From NCBI RefSeq assembly GCF_001625215.2, contig NC_030387.2, forward strand, positions 36,789,606 through 36,853,605: DNA of 64,000 nt. Direction: 5' to 3'. The number at the start of each line of letters is the position of its first letter. The stretch's first letter is position 1. The stretch is from Daucus carota subsp. sativus. Its lineage: Eukaryota; Streptophyta; Magnoliopsida; Apiales; Apiaceae. A program made the translations under genes and the position numbers. Under the pieces are notes generated by a model, which did no database searches, was not told where the DNA came from, and saw only the letters and a program-made list of their open reading frames with translations. Below, piece after piece: positions 12,370 through 22,407 of this stretch.

Positions 12370-15300
12370 CTTAAACCGAACTCCATACGGACCACAGAGC
12401 TTGATATTCTGGGCACCTTCATACCTTCCTGCAAACAAATTCACCGCATAAGGTTAAGCCGTTAAGTTAAGAAATTGAAACTCAATCCCAACAAATAAGC
12501 CTTCTTTAAATCTTAAATAATACAGTATTTCTCATAAAATTTGCCCAAAAAAAATATAAGCAAAGAACAAATCTTGCAAAGTGTTAATAACTGCACCACA
12601 TTTAAAACTTTGCATGTACTCCAGAAACAGATTGCTCTAAAGGATTGGAGTTTCAATTGCACCCAAGAAATGGGTCCTGGTTCCTAACATCACAAGTTTG
12701 ATACACTATAGGAGTAACTCAAAAATATACCCCAATTACAGATAAGTATATTTGAAGTTTGCAACACGATTTTAAGCCTAACAGGCTAACACACATAAAA
12801 TCAAGAGCAAGACAGAATTACCGCCAGCCCTTTCCCAAAACCCTCAGATGAGATCTGAGATGTGTCGGTTTCAAGATCTATCTTTTTCGCAGAGATAATA
12901 AAGAAAAAGGCATGAGAAAAGATAAATCAATATATGTTTCTTGATAATTAACTAATAAAAACTCTTTAGTAGTACCAAATAATCCAGCATACATGTGGTA
13001 TATCTGTAACAGGCTCATAGCTCAGTGCTCAACACCCCCTAAATATCCAGGATAGACATCTCAAGAGTAAGGGGATTTAATGCTTGTCATTCCCAAGAGT
13101 CCATCTTTAAGTTCTTAGTGCTCCTCTAGTTGGCAGGCAGAACCCATCACTAGTTTGAGATGAGTACTCATAACACTGTCTGTCTCAAACTTACAAGTAG
13201 TCATACAGTAAAACACAGCAAGCTTATATACCATACTGTAGTTCATAGATTAAAAGCCCAGTCCAAAAATTCTTCTTCCAAAAAAGATTTTAAAGTTTGA
13301 ATGTCTTGTCTTTTCGAGATATACAGGCTAAAGCAGTGTCCATATCCTTGTTGTGCTAATATAACCAAAAATCACAGCTGTTCTAAACTTGTGTCTGTAC
13401 TGTTATGAGCTACATATGGGTAAGCTAAGTAGACACTTGCTTCCTAGGTAGACAGACACCAAAAGCTCTATCAACTCAACATGACTTCAACTATTAAAGC
13501 ATGGTTGTTATTTGTTAAGTGGGTAGTCACCGACTAAATGACAAGTCGCAAAATTGCAATTGACTTAAACATTAGAGGCAAGTCGGTCGAGTTGCCAAGA
13601 TTAGAGGCAAGTCGGTCGTGGTTAAATTCCTCACTCCCTTCCCCTTACAAAAATAAATATAAATCATCCAAAAAATAATGCCCGAAGTCGTTTCCTTAAC
13701 CCTCCTTTCCACTAATAAGCTTGATTCTGGATCGCTCCTGCTAATAATCCGAGGCAGTCTCTGGATCCATTCAGAGAACAAAAGAAATAAGAGCTTCGAG
13801 CCAATATAGACTAAGAAATTCACCAGACAGACGACTAAAAATAATTAAATTAACTGTCACAGGGTATAATTTCTAATACATCGGTGGGGCAGCATTTTAG
13901 GAGCAAGAAGTGGAACTATAGAGTTAGTCTTTCAGCCTACTGCTAATTACAAAAATTTGTTACTTTCTGAATGTTCAGAAATCACATATAATTTACAGAT
14001 TCTTATTCCATCAACGAGTTCTATTAGATCTTTACGACATCATGTGTGGAAGTAGAAGATGCCTGAGAACTTAAGAGAAAATCTTATTAGCTGCTTACTA
14101 AATTCGTTATAGTAAAATACTATAGATACTCAAGTTCAAACTACAAAACATTCGCTAGTACCAAGATCAAGACACCTTTATTCGCTAACACTAAAACCAA
14201 GAAATATAGCATAAACTCCCTGTAACACTGAAAACTGCCTGGGCCGGAATAAATCTTAAATGCTGAGACACATGCAAGGCTCAAGCATATCAAATCCCAA
14301 AATGAAGCACTTGGAGAACTGATGATTGCAAAGCCCAAAAACCGTATATAAAATATCTTATAGAACAACTTTTACAATTGTATTGTACTGTGTCATCTTG
14401 TTATATAAAATGAATACAACAAGAATTAAGCCATAAGTTTGAGAAAATAGAGATATATGGATGGTCTACGGGTCTAGATAAAAACAATTAAGCAATACCA
14501 GTTACAACAATGACAACAAATATGCAAGGGACTACTCAACAACTCAATGAGGTCCTTAAATAGTCAAATCTAACCGGAGGTTCATTCTATGATTGAAATG
14601 TGAGACTGCATTTTCTCCTAGATCGTCACTAAGCATGGAAGTATAAGTCTCCAAGCAGCTACAGTTTGATAATGGTAAACACCGAAAAGAAGCTACCAAT
14701 TCAATTTACACCACCACTTTAGGCATAAATATTTCAAGTTCAGTGAATTACCGAGGGAACATGGAATAAGCACCCATTTATGGCAAGTGATGTTCTAAAC
14801 CTCGACATTTGGGTACAGAGAGAAACTAAACCTTAAATATTTTTTTGTCAGATCAAATTTACAGTACAGCTGTACAAATTAAACCCCGGAGCAAGGATGC
14901 TCTTAATCTTGATATATAAAATGGTAACAGTAAGAATGGTTAAATTTTAAAAAGACGGGAAAATGAAGGATCATATTTCCCAATTTTACTGCATTTTTGT
15001 CTGATTTCTCCATATTGTAAATTTAAGGTTAATTTATACAAAATTGAAACTCTAAATATTTCATTTCTAATTGACACCAAAAGGTCTAAAAGATCATTTT
15101 GCCCAAATTTATTTTTAAGAGACTCTTTAATGTTCCAGCCAAATCACACTCACAATACACGATGTGCAAATTCATATGGGCTGGATAGACCACTTTATAA
15201 TTATCTGGGAAACATTTCAAGATGATATGTAAACATAGTTACTATTCTTTCCAACATTTATCCTGAAAGAAATTATTACCACTTGTGTAAGTCCATATTT

Positions 15301-16259
15301 TAAGACTCATTATTTGGGCTTATATCAGCCTATACTGAGAAGATACTAAATCAAAAAACACAAGAAATGTTACATCTTTTTTTTTTTATTACACAAAAGA
15401 AAGTGAACATATACTACATTATAATTGTAACTTATATTGAAGATTGCTATGATGATCTTCGTGAACTCCTAAAGAGAAGCTTAAAATTCAATAGTTTGAA
15501 CTTTGAAAGTTTCTTAATGAGTTCCCAAAGGAATGCTGAAATTTAGCAGAAAAGAAAAATGTAATCATGCAGTCTATTTCCACAAAATTATGGTCTGTCG
15601 TAAGCAACAATTGATAGGATCAGAGATTCACAGTCTTTTGTTCCATATGAGCAAATCAGAATATTGAGAAATAAAACCATGGGAGTTCTAGATTTTTCAG
15701 CTCATTCAAATCATACAAGAAATAGATAAAATACCTTTACTAATTATATTTCTTAATAACTACTATACCACATTGAACCCCATTTAGGCATTTTCGCTCA
15801 GCATGAGAAAATAAGTTGTTGAACACGATTCATATCAGAGAAAACAGTTGCAGAAAAGCTTAAAGATAAACTTAAACTTTAACATCTATTCTACTCGTGG
15901 ATCAGAAATCAAAAAGGTAATATGATACAGATTGTGCAAAGGCTAATCGTAGAAAACATGAGTGTACTAACCTGCAAGAGGAGTCATTTTCCTTAGCTTC
16001 TCGACCTGCTTGGTGGTGAGCTTAAGAGCTCTGGCAATCTCCTCCCAACCTCTGAATACCTCGAAATCCCAAAATACATGCAATGGCTCCGGACTCCGGC
16101 TGACAAATTTGAATTCTCCACATACTGCATCTCCTCACCACAATTCACAACCACCCCCACATAGTGTTCCGCTCTAATTCCATCAAGCAGCCTCTCCTAC
16201 AATACAAAAATCATCTTCTCATCGTATCCCATTTCCTTCCAATCTAAAGCAATCTCCAT
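12370..16259 (-). pseudogene. Remnant of an unrecognised conserved gene (2 exons, 2 lesions)
   Basis: Two stretches on the minus strand look like real exons. The first, 16259-15972, reads through VVVNCGEE, then FWDFEVFRGWEEIARALK and KQVEKLRKMTPLAG, ending at a GT donor (CAG|GTTAGT). The second, 12428-12370, begins after a CAG acceptor with RYEGAQNIKLCGPYGVRFK and ends AAG|GTTAGT. The split Gly codon (G|GA) joins them in frame. The first exon has an in-frame TAG (16197-16199) and a frameshift near 16117-16122: the reading frame before it and the one after it differ by one base, as if one G was lost. No downstream exons were found below 12370. I do not recognise the family; the GWEEIA segment resembles a small helix-turn-helix. 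Sequencing error or an alternative acceptor at the TAG cannot be excluded. Confidence 0.5.
12429..15971. other. Putative 3.5-kb intron or spacer within the remnant gene
   Basis: AT-rich, no other gene seen. A short sequence (attagaggcaagtcggtcg) occurs twice, near 13571 and 13600. If the two flanking exons belong to one gene this is its intron; otherwise it is spacer. Confidence 0.4.
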
Positions 16260-17150
16260 TACAACAACCAATGCCCTATGCCCAACCCATCATCTGCAAC
16301 ACAAACCAAACTATTGACCTATGTCACATATACAATTATACAAATCATTTACTCCCTCTCAGTCTCGGATCCAAATTTCAACCAGCCCAGAAATTCCCAA
16401 AATTCCTACATGCACCACCTCCCTTTAGCCCATTATCTTATCCCACTGAACATTACACCAACACTCCATTTTTCAACATGAATTAATCTCCCCCATTCCC
16501 TGAACAGCATTCTCTAATTTCTAAACTCCTTGCAAATCAATCCCACTTCATTCATATGTTGAATAACTTAAATAACTCCCTTCAGCTAATCTAATCAAAC
16601 CCATCATATAAACAAAAATACATAATACACATAATTCTTTTTACACTATAATAAAAATATTATAATTGGATTTGGGTCTTTTTCTTTTCCATTTCTTTCC
16701 CAGATATAAATATTAATAGTACTATAAATATTAAAAAAAATGCAACCTTTCTCACAAAAGATGCCCTGTTCGACGAAGCCTACGACGTCGTATAGATGTT
16801 GAAATCAAACAAGCTCACGCGAAGTCAAGGAGAGTGAAGAAGTTGGAGGAAAAGGGTCGGTGGAATATCAATCTTTGATCACTGAAATTAGAAGAAAGGT
16901 GGAATTTTCATATACTTACACGTTGACATATATACATACAAGCTACTAGTAGTGAATATTATATGTAAAAACACATGGGGACATATATTTTTAAGTAAGT
17001 TTGTAGATCTATTTCATAAAAAAAAGGCAGAGTAGGAAAACTAAAGGCCTCACCTTTCTTGATTAGCTCGTTTTAACCTTTGATCAACACTTAAGCTTAT
17101 CAATCACACACACACTCATACACATATAAAAACACTTGCTTTAGCTTCAT
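16260..17150. other. Spacer between remnant gene and acidic repeat gene
   Basis: Holds no gene I can support. The two overlapping plus-strand frames at 16271-16486 are low-complexity Pro/Asn/Thr translations. The right end merges into the leader of the next gene, whose first exon ends at 17211. Confidence 0.45.
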
Positions 17151-17296
17151 CTATTGCTTCTTGCTCAACCCCCATTGTGATTTCTTTCAAGGGTCACAAA
17201 GTTTGGTCCTGGTAAGTTTGTTTCTGTTCCTTGTTTAAATCTTTTTAATTGAATTACTCTGTTTAGTTAAGTTTTTTGTACTTGGATCTATGTTGC

Positions 17297-17305
17297 CCCC
17301 CCCCC

Positions 17306-17339
<34 letters not shown>
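17297..17339. repeat. Compound microsatellite C(n)-(TC)n-(AC)n
   Basis: A run of C, then TC repeats, then AC repeats, lying in the leader intron of the downstream gene. Length is likely to vary between individuals. Confidence 0.9.
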
Positions 17340-18191
17340 GGGAGTTTGCTTAAATTTGCCTCTAGTCGAATGCTAATGCTGAACTGTTAAAAATATTGAT
17401 ACATTATGTTGTTGAAATGGTGGGTTAGCTTCAAATGGTTAAAAATATTGCTTTTTGGGTATAAAAAACAGAACTTTATGAATTTTAAGTTTAAAAGTTT
17501 ATGTGGTATCATAGATTCATTTCTACATCAACCATCAACTTTCTTTATGCTATTATGTTCACAAGTGACAATGTAGATGGAAGTTATGTACAGTACAATT
17601 GAGGAGTACATTGTGAATATGAGTTTGTGGGAGAAGTCCTCAGAGTTAAGGCTGATTGGTACATTGTTCAGCTTAGTTTGATAAAATGTATTGTTTTTTC
17701 AGAATGTAATCTTATTTACGATATTGCCAGAACATTGATCTTTCATCACATATTATGTGTCGGTAGAAGTACGTCTGGTTGGAAAATATTAGATGAAGCA
17801 CGTGTCTTAGTTGTAAACATTTGTCGGGGAGGGGTGGATGCAGAATGAAGTTGTGAGGAGTGCTGTTGGGCTAGAGAGGGAGGGGGGGCTTTTTGTTTTT
17901 TATAAAGGTAATGGTCCATGTAGCTGAAATTATTTTTAAGAATTTTGGAGGACAGTGGTCACCTCCAATCATATTAGTGTAGATCTGTACCTGTTGCCAG
18001 GAAGTGTATTGATTGGTGCTTTGTCTTTGATAATATCTACTTGAAAGTTAGTAAGAGTCTTAAGTTGAATTTAACCAAGTTGTTTCTTTCTTGATCTGTA
18101 AATTTAGGACTCCAAGGCTTACGGAGATTGGGACTAGCGCATAGTTAATTCGGTCTCGTATCAAGGGTCTTGAGGACTTAAGTAGGCCATC

Positions 18192-20879
18192 ATGTTTAGG
18201 CAATCACCTCGAAGGAACCAGAGAAACAAAGGTTTTAAAGTAAAACATGCTCTCCAGATTTGCCTATTTGTAGCTGTTTCGATTTGGTTGCTCTATCAAC
18301 TGCAGCACTCACGAAATAAGAAGGCTGCAACTGGAGATAGCACCAAAATCTCTGAAAGACTTGGTTATGGGAATGATAATACTAAGTTAGGGAGAAAGGA
18401 TCTCCACCCCCAATTCAAGGGATCAGCAGATGACGTTGACCGGCAAAAGGAGGATCAAGAGATAGAGAGCAAGACTGACGAGCATGAAGATGATCAAGAG
18501 GGAGCAGAGGAAGAAAGTGAGACTGAAGAACAGAAAGTGGAGTCTAATGAGAGCAAAGATACAGATGCACAAGAAGAGGAGATTGAAGAAGACAAAGAAC
18601 AGGAAAACAGAGAGTCTGAAGATGAAAGTAAGGAAAGTGCAGAAGAGAGAAATGATAATGAAAAAGAAAACGTTGAGAGGAATGATGAAACAGGATATAA
18701 CAAAGAAGCAGAGAACAAAGAAAATGAAAGCGAAGACATCCAAGAAAAGAGCAATGAAGATGGTGACACCACAGGAAATGAAGATAGCAAAGAGAATGTA
18801 AGTGAAGAGACTTTAGAAAAGGTTAATGGAGAAGGTGATGCTACAAATAATGAAGAAAGCAAAGAGGGTGAAAGTGAAGAGAAGCATGAACAAAGCAACG
18901 GAGAAAATGACACCATGGGAAATGAAGATAGCAAAGAGAATGGAAGTGAAGAGAAGCATCAAAGCAGTGAAGAAAATGTCACCACGGGAAATGAAGATAG
19001 CAAAGAGAATGGAAGTGAAGAGAAGCATGAGGAAAGCAGTGAAGAAAATGTCACCACAGGAAATGAAGATAGCAAAGAGAACGGAAGTGAAGAGAAGCAT
19101 GAGGAAAGCAGTGAAGAAAATGTCACCACAGGAAATGAAGATGGCAAAGAGAATGGAAGTGAAGAGAAGCATGAGGAAAGCAGTGAAGAAAATGACACCA
19201 CGGGAAATGTGGAGAGCAAAGAGATCCAAGAAAAGAACACTGGTGAAATTCTTAGTACAAATAATGAAGATAACAAAGAGAATGGAAATGAAGAGGCCCT
19301 AGAAAAGAACAATGGAGAAAATGTTATCTCAAATAATGAAGATGGCAAAGAGAATGAAAGTGAAGAGACCCAAGAAAAGAGCAATGGAGAAAATGAAAAT
19401 ATCCAGGAAAAGAACAGTGACGAAAATGAGACAACAGGAAATGGAGATAGCAAAGAGAAGGGAAGTGAAGAGACTCCAGAAAATGGCTCTGGAGAAAATG
19501 TTGCTACTAATAATGAAGATAGCAAAGAGAATGGAAGCGAGGAGACTGAACAAAAGAGCAATGAACAAAATGATACTGCAGAAAATAAAGATGGCAAAGA
19601 GAATGGAAGTGAGGAGTCTGAACAAAAGAACAATGAACAAACTGACACCGCAGAAAATGGAAATGGCAAAGAGAATGAAAGTGAGGAGACCCGTGATAAG
19701 AGCAATGAAGAGAATGATCATGCGGAAAATGGGGAGAGCAAGGAGAACAAAGTAGAGGAAGGTGAAAGTAAGGGGATTGAAGAAGAGAAACTTAGAAATG
19801 AGAAGTTGATTGAGAGCAAATCAACTAGTGAGGAACATGGAGAGACTATCAATGATGAAAAGAGTACTGAAGCTAAGGAGGGAGAAACCAAATCCGAGGA
19901 CATAGGTGCAACAGAGAACCAGGTGTCAGGTGGAAATGAGGGCGAAGCTGCAACAGATGAAAATCACGAGGGAGGGGAGAAGGCATCTAGTGAACTGAAG
20001 ACTCTAAATGATTCTGAAACTCAGGGAGAAGATAAGAATTCCACCTCAGGAGGGCCGGAAGAGAACAACGAAGGGAAGGAACTTGAGGAGACAGCGAAGG
20101 ACAACTCTGAAGAAAATCAGAACGGTTCAGGCTTGAATGTGACAGAGAGTGCAGTATTTAGCAAGGATGATTCTGCCATTTTGCTTCTTGGTGAAGGAAA
20201 TAGTAATACCAGTCTGTTAGAGATGGCAGAAAATTCAAATCAGACAACAAAGGCAACACAGTCTGATGAATTCAACGGCAAGTCTGAAGATTCTCCTGGA
20301 GGCAACTCAGAGTCAGATCCAATTTCCGACAATAGCCAAAATCAAAGTAAAACGGTTGAGAACACAGGTGAGAACAATGAAAACCCCGAAGAAACAACTA
20401 AAGGTGATAGTACAGAGCCAAACTTATCTCCTCCTGTAACAACTGAAAATCAAAACCCTGCGACTGAAGAATCCACGGAATCAATGAACAATATTGAACC
20501 TGTTGTGGATGGACAAAGTGCAAACTCTAGCACAACTAACAACACAGGAGAGAACTCTGCAAATTCTACTGAGAAAGAAAATAATAGTACAGTTCAAAGC
20601 CAAAATTCTGATACTGGAAAAGAAACTGAAGAACAGCACAGATCATCAGGAGAGAATGCCAATGAAGTTTCTGGAGAAAATAATACAAGTGATTCCTCAA
20701 CTCCTGCGTTCATAGCAGAGAAAGAAGTTTCTTCAAATCCAAATGACAGTTCTGATGTCAGCAATAAAGATGAAGCTAATTCAATCCCTCAAGATGCAAA
20801 ACAGGCCGAGACAGATACGAACACTCTACAAGAGAGTGCAACGGAAGTAAATGATAATAAAGTTGCAGCTGAGAAGTGA
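18192..20879 (+). CDS. Membrane-anchored, highly acidic Glu/Asn/Ser-rich repeat protein (895 aa)
   Basis: Single uninterrupted coding exon. The leader is split by a GT-AG intron (17212-18107; CTG|GTAAGT and TTTAG|GACTCC), which argues for a real transcript. The N-terminus is basic (RRNQRNKGFKVK), followed by one hydrophobic segment at about residues 20-38 (ALQICLFVAVSIWLLYQL), a type II signal-anchor layout. The rest is extremely rich in Glu, Asn, Ser, Lys and Asp and probably disordered. Residues 245-339 are four near-identical 23-24-residue units around NGSEEKHEESSEENVTTGN. Many NxS/T sequons (NVT, NDT, NNTS) would be glycosylation sites if the tail is lumenal. Plant proteins of this look are often labelled dentin sialophosphoprotein-like purely on composition. 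Function unknown; possibilities include Golgi or endomembrane scaffold. Confidence 0.85.
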   Translation: MFRQSPRRNQRNKGFKVKHALQICLFVAVSIWLLYQLQHSRNKKAATGDSTKISERLGYGNDNTKLGRKDLHPQFKGSADDVDRQKEDQEIESKTDEHEDDQEGAEEESETEEQKVESNESKDTDAQEEEIEEDKEQENRESEDESKESAEERNDNEKENVERNDETGYNKEAENKENESEDIQEKSNEDGDTTGNEDSKENVSEETLEKVNGEGDATNNEESKEGESEEKHEQSNGENDTMGNEDSKENGSEEKHQSSEENVTTGNEDSKENGSEEKHEESSEENVTTGNEDSKENGSEEKHEESSEENVTTGNEDGKENGSEEKHEESSEENDTTGNVESKEIQEKNTGEILSTNNEDNKENGNEEALEKNNGENVISNNEDGKENESEETQEKSNGENENIQEKNSDENETTGNGDSKEKGSEETPENGSGENVATNNEDSKENGSEETEQKSNEQNDTAENKDGKENGSEESEQKNNEQTDTAENGNGKENESEETRDKSNEENDHAENGESKENKVEEGESKGIEEEKLRNEKLIESKSTSEEHGETINDEKSTEAKEGETKSEDIGATENQVSGGNEGEAATDENHEGGEKASSELKTLNDSETQGEDKNSTSGGPEENNEGKELEETAKDNSEENQNGSGLNVTESAVFSKDDSAILLLGEGNSNTSLLEMAENSNQTTKATQSDEFNGKSEDSPGGNSESDPISDNSQNQSKTVENTGENNENPEETTKGDSTEPNLSPPVTTENQNPATEESTESMNNIEPVVDGQSANSSTTNNTGENSANSTEKENNSTVQSQNSDTGKETEEQHRSSGENANEVSGENNTSDSSTPAFIAEKEVSSNPNDSSDVSNKDEANSIPQDAKQAETDTNTLQESATEVNDNKVAAEK
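18924..19208 (+). repeat. In-frame 69/72-bp tandem repeat in the acidic gene
   Basis: Four copies starting at 18924, 18993, 19065 and 19137 (69, 72, 72, 72 bp), nearly identical, ending at 19208. More diverged copies lie on both sides. All spacings are multiples of three, so the frame is kept. Confidence 0.9.
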
Positions 20880-22407
20880 TATTCGCAATCAGGTTTCTTT
20901 TTTGTTATAGTTAAACATTTTACTACTACCTTTTTTGTTGGAAAAAAGTCATTCTGTATTATCAGTTGCCAAAGTGGTTTGTCATGTTTGAACTTATGTT
21001 ACATATGTTGAGTAATATAATTCGTTGTAGAACCAGTTGTTTCAACTTAAGACAATTATATGATGACTAATGTCAATCATTAAGACCAGGAGTAATGAAT
21101 TTTAAGTCCCCACAAATTTTGAAGAAACTTACCATGTGTGTTGAGCAATTATCACTCAAAATATATGAGCCATGTAAAAATCAGCAAATGGCCCTTTTGG
21201 CATCAAAAGCCTGTTTGGTTGAACTTATGACTTATGACCAAATATTATTTATGACTTAACGTGACATATGTGATCGATTTAGAACTTAAAATTTATGTTT
21301 GAGCAATTTTGGCATGACATATGAATTATTAAAAGTATAATAATAAAAACAATAATAATTTATAGGTAAGTTATGTCTTATGGATAATTTTTATCAAGAA
21401 ATTTTTATAAAAAATTAAGATATTGAAAAAAGTATCTCAAACTAACTTCTGGTTTTAATTCTTCAAGCCGACTTCTGATTTATTAAAGAAATAAATATTT
21501 TTCAGCTTTAAGTCGAAAATGACTTAAAGTACGGACTTTAAACCAGACAAACAGACTCTAGATTTAGCGGGAGAGCCTGGTATTTTTTGTAAAATTTAAA
21601 GAAGACTTATTTGTTACATGACGTTGAGATCCGAGATCAGGAATTAAAACTAATCAGTTCGACCTATTTATTCAGGATTTATAGGAGATTTTCTGAATAA
21701 ATCAGAAATTTTTAGTTAAATCGAAGTGTAACTAATAAATCAATGAATTTTTTTTAGAAATTAATCAAAAAAAATTATTAGTAATCAGGAATTTTTAGAA
21801 CATTGCTAACAAGCATGGTTTGTGAAATTCATCATCAATATATTGCTCATATAAATCTGTTGATGAATAACAAATCGCAACAATTGCTTTCATACCCTGA
21901 CAATTGACATTGGAGATGTTTGATTCATGGTTATGATCAATGGAAAACAGAGCCTTGAATTCTGTGCAACTAAATTATTCCCTCTATACATATTCCCTGA
22001 TTTCTATATATCATTCTCCAGTCAACTATCTAAATGCTTTTTAAGATCGCATATATGATGATATGTTTGATATTAATACTAAAAAGTGATATTAACACAA
22101 CATTATCATACTATCACACTTCAAATAAGAAAACCTATTAAAAGCTTCAGATTAAAATATGATTATAAGACTGCAAATCAAATAATTAAGTAGGGGTCTT
22201 ACTTCTATCCCAGCACATTATTAAAGAACAAAGACAAACTGAAATTGTGACAAGGATTAGTAACCCCACAATGACAAATGACAATACTGAGTACGAAAGC
22301 AAGTTTGTAGTAAAATCATGTCATCTTCATGGCATTTAACAGGAGGAATTTGAAGAAGCTGGAAGTATCTGAGCAACAATCATTTAGTGTGAATGGCAGC
22401 TCAAGGA
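20880..22407. other. Spacer between convergent genes
   Basis: 3' ends of the acidic gene (+) and COX6A (-) face each other. No gene seen. Positions about 21206-21560 look like a degraded MITE (ends AGCCTGTTTGGTT and, inverted, AGTCTGTTTGTCTGG) but I could not define a target duplication. Confidence 0.5.

Noticed and set aside
12834..12890. Possible extra exon of the remnant gene (LETDTSQISSEGFGKGLA)
   Set aside because: Including it would put the 12428-12370 exon out of frame, and direct joining of the flanking exons is perfect.
18423..19903. Several open frames on both strands overlapping the acidic gene (for example 18959-19705 minus)
   Set aside because: They are shadows of the GAA/GAG/AAT-rich repeats: the composition removes stops in other frames. 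Only the plus frame has an anchor, leader intron and consistent repeat units.
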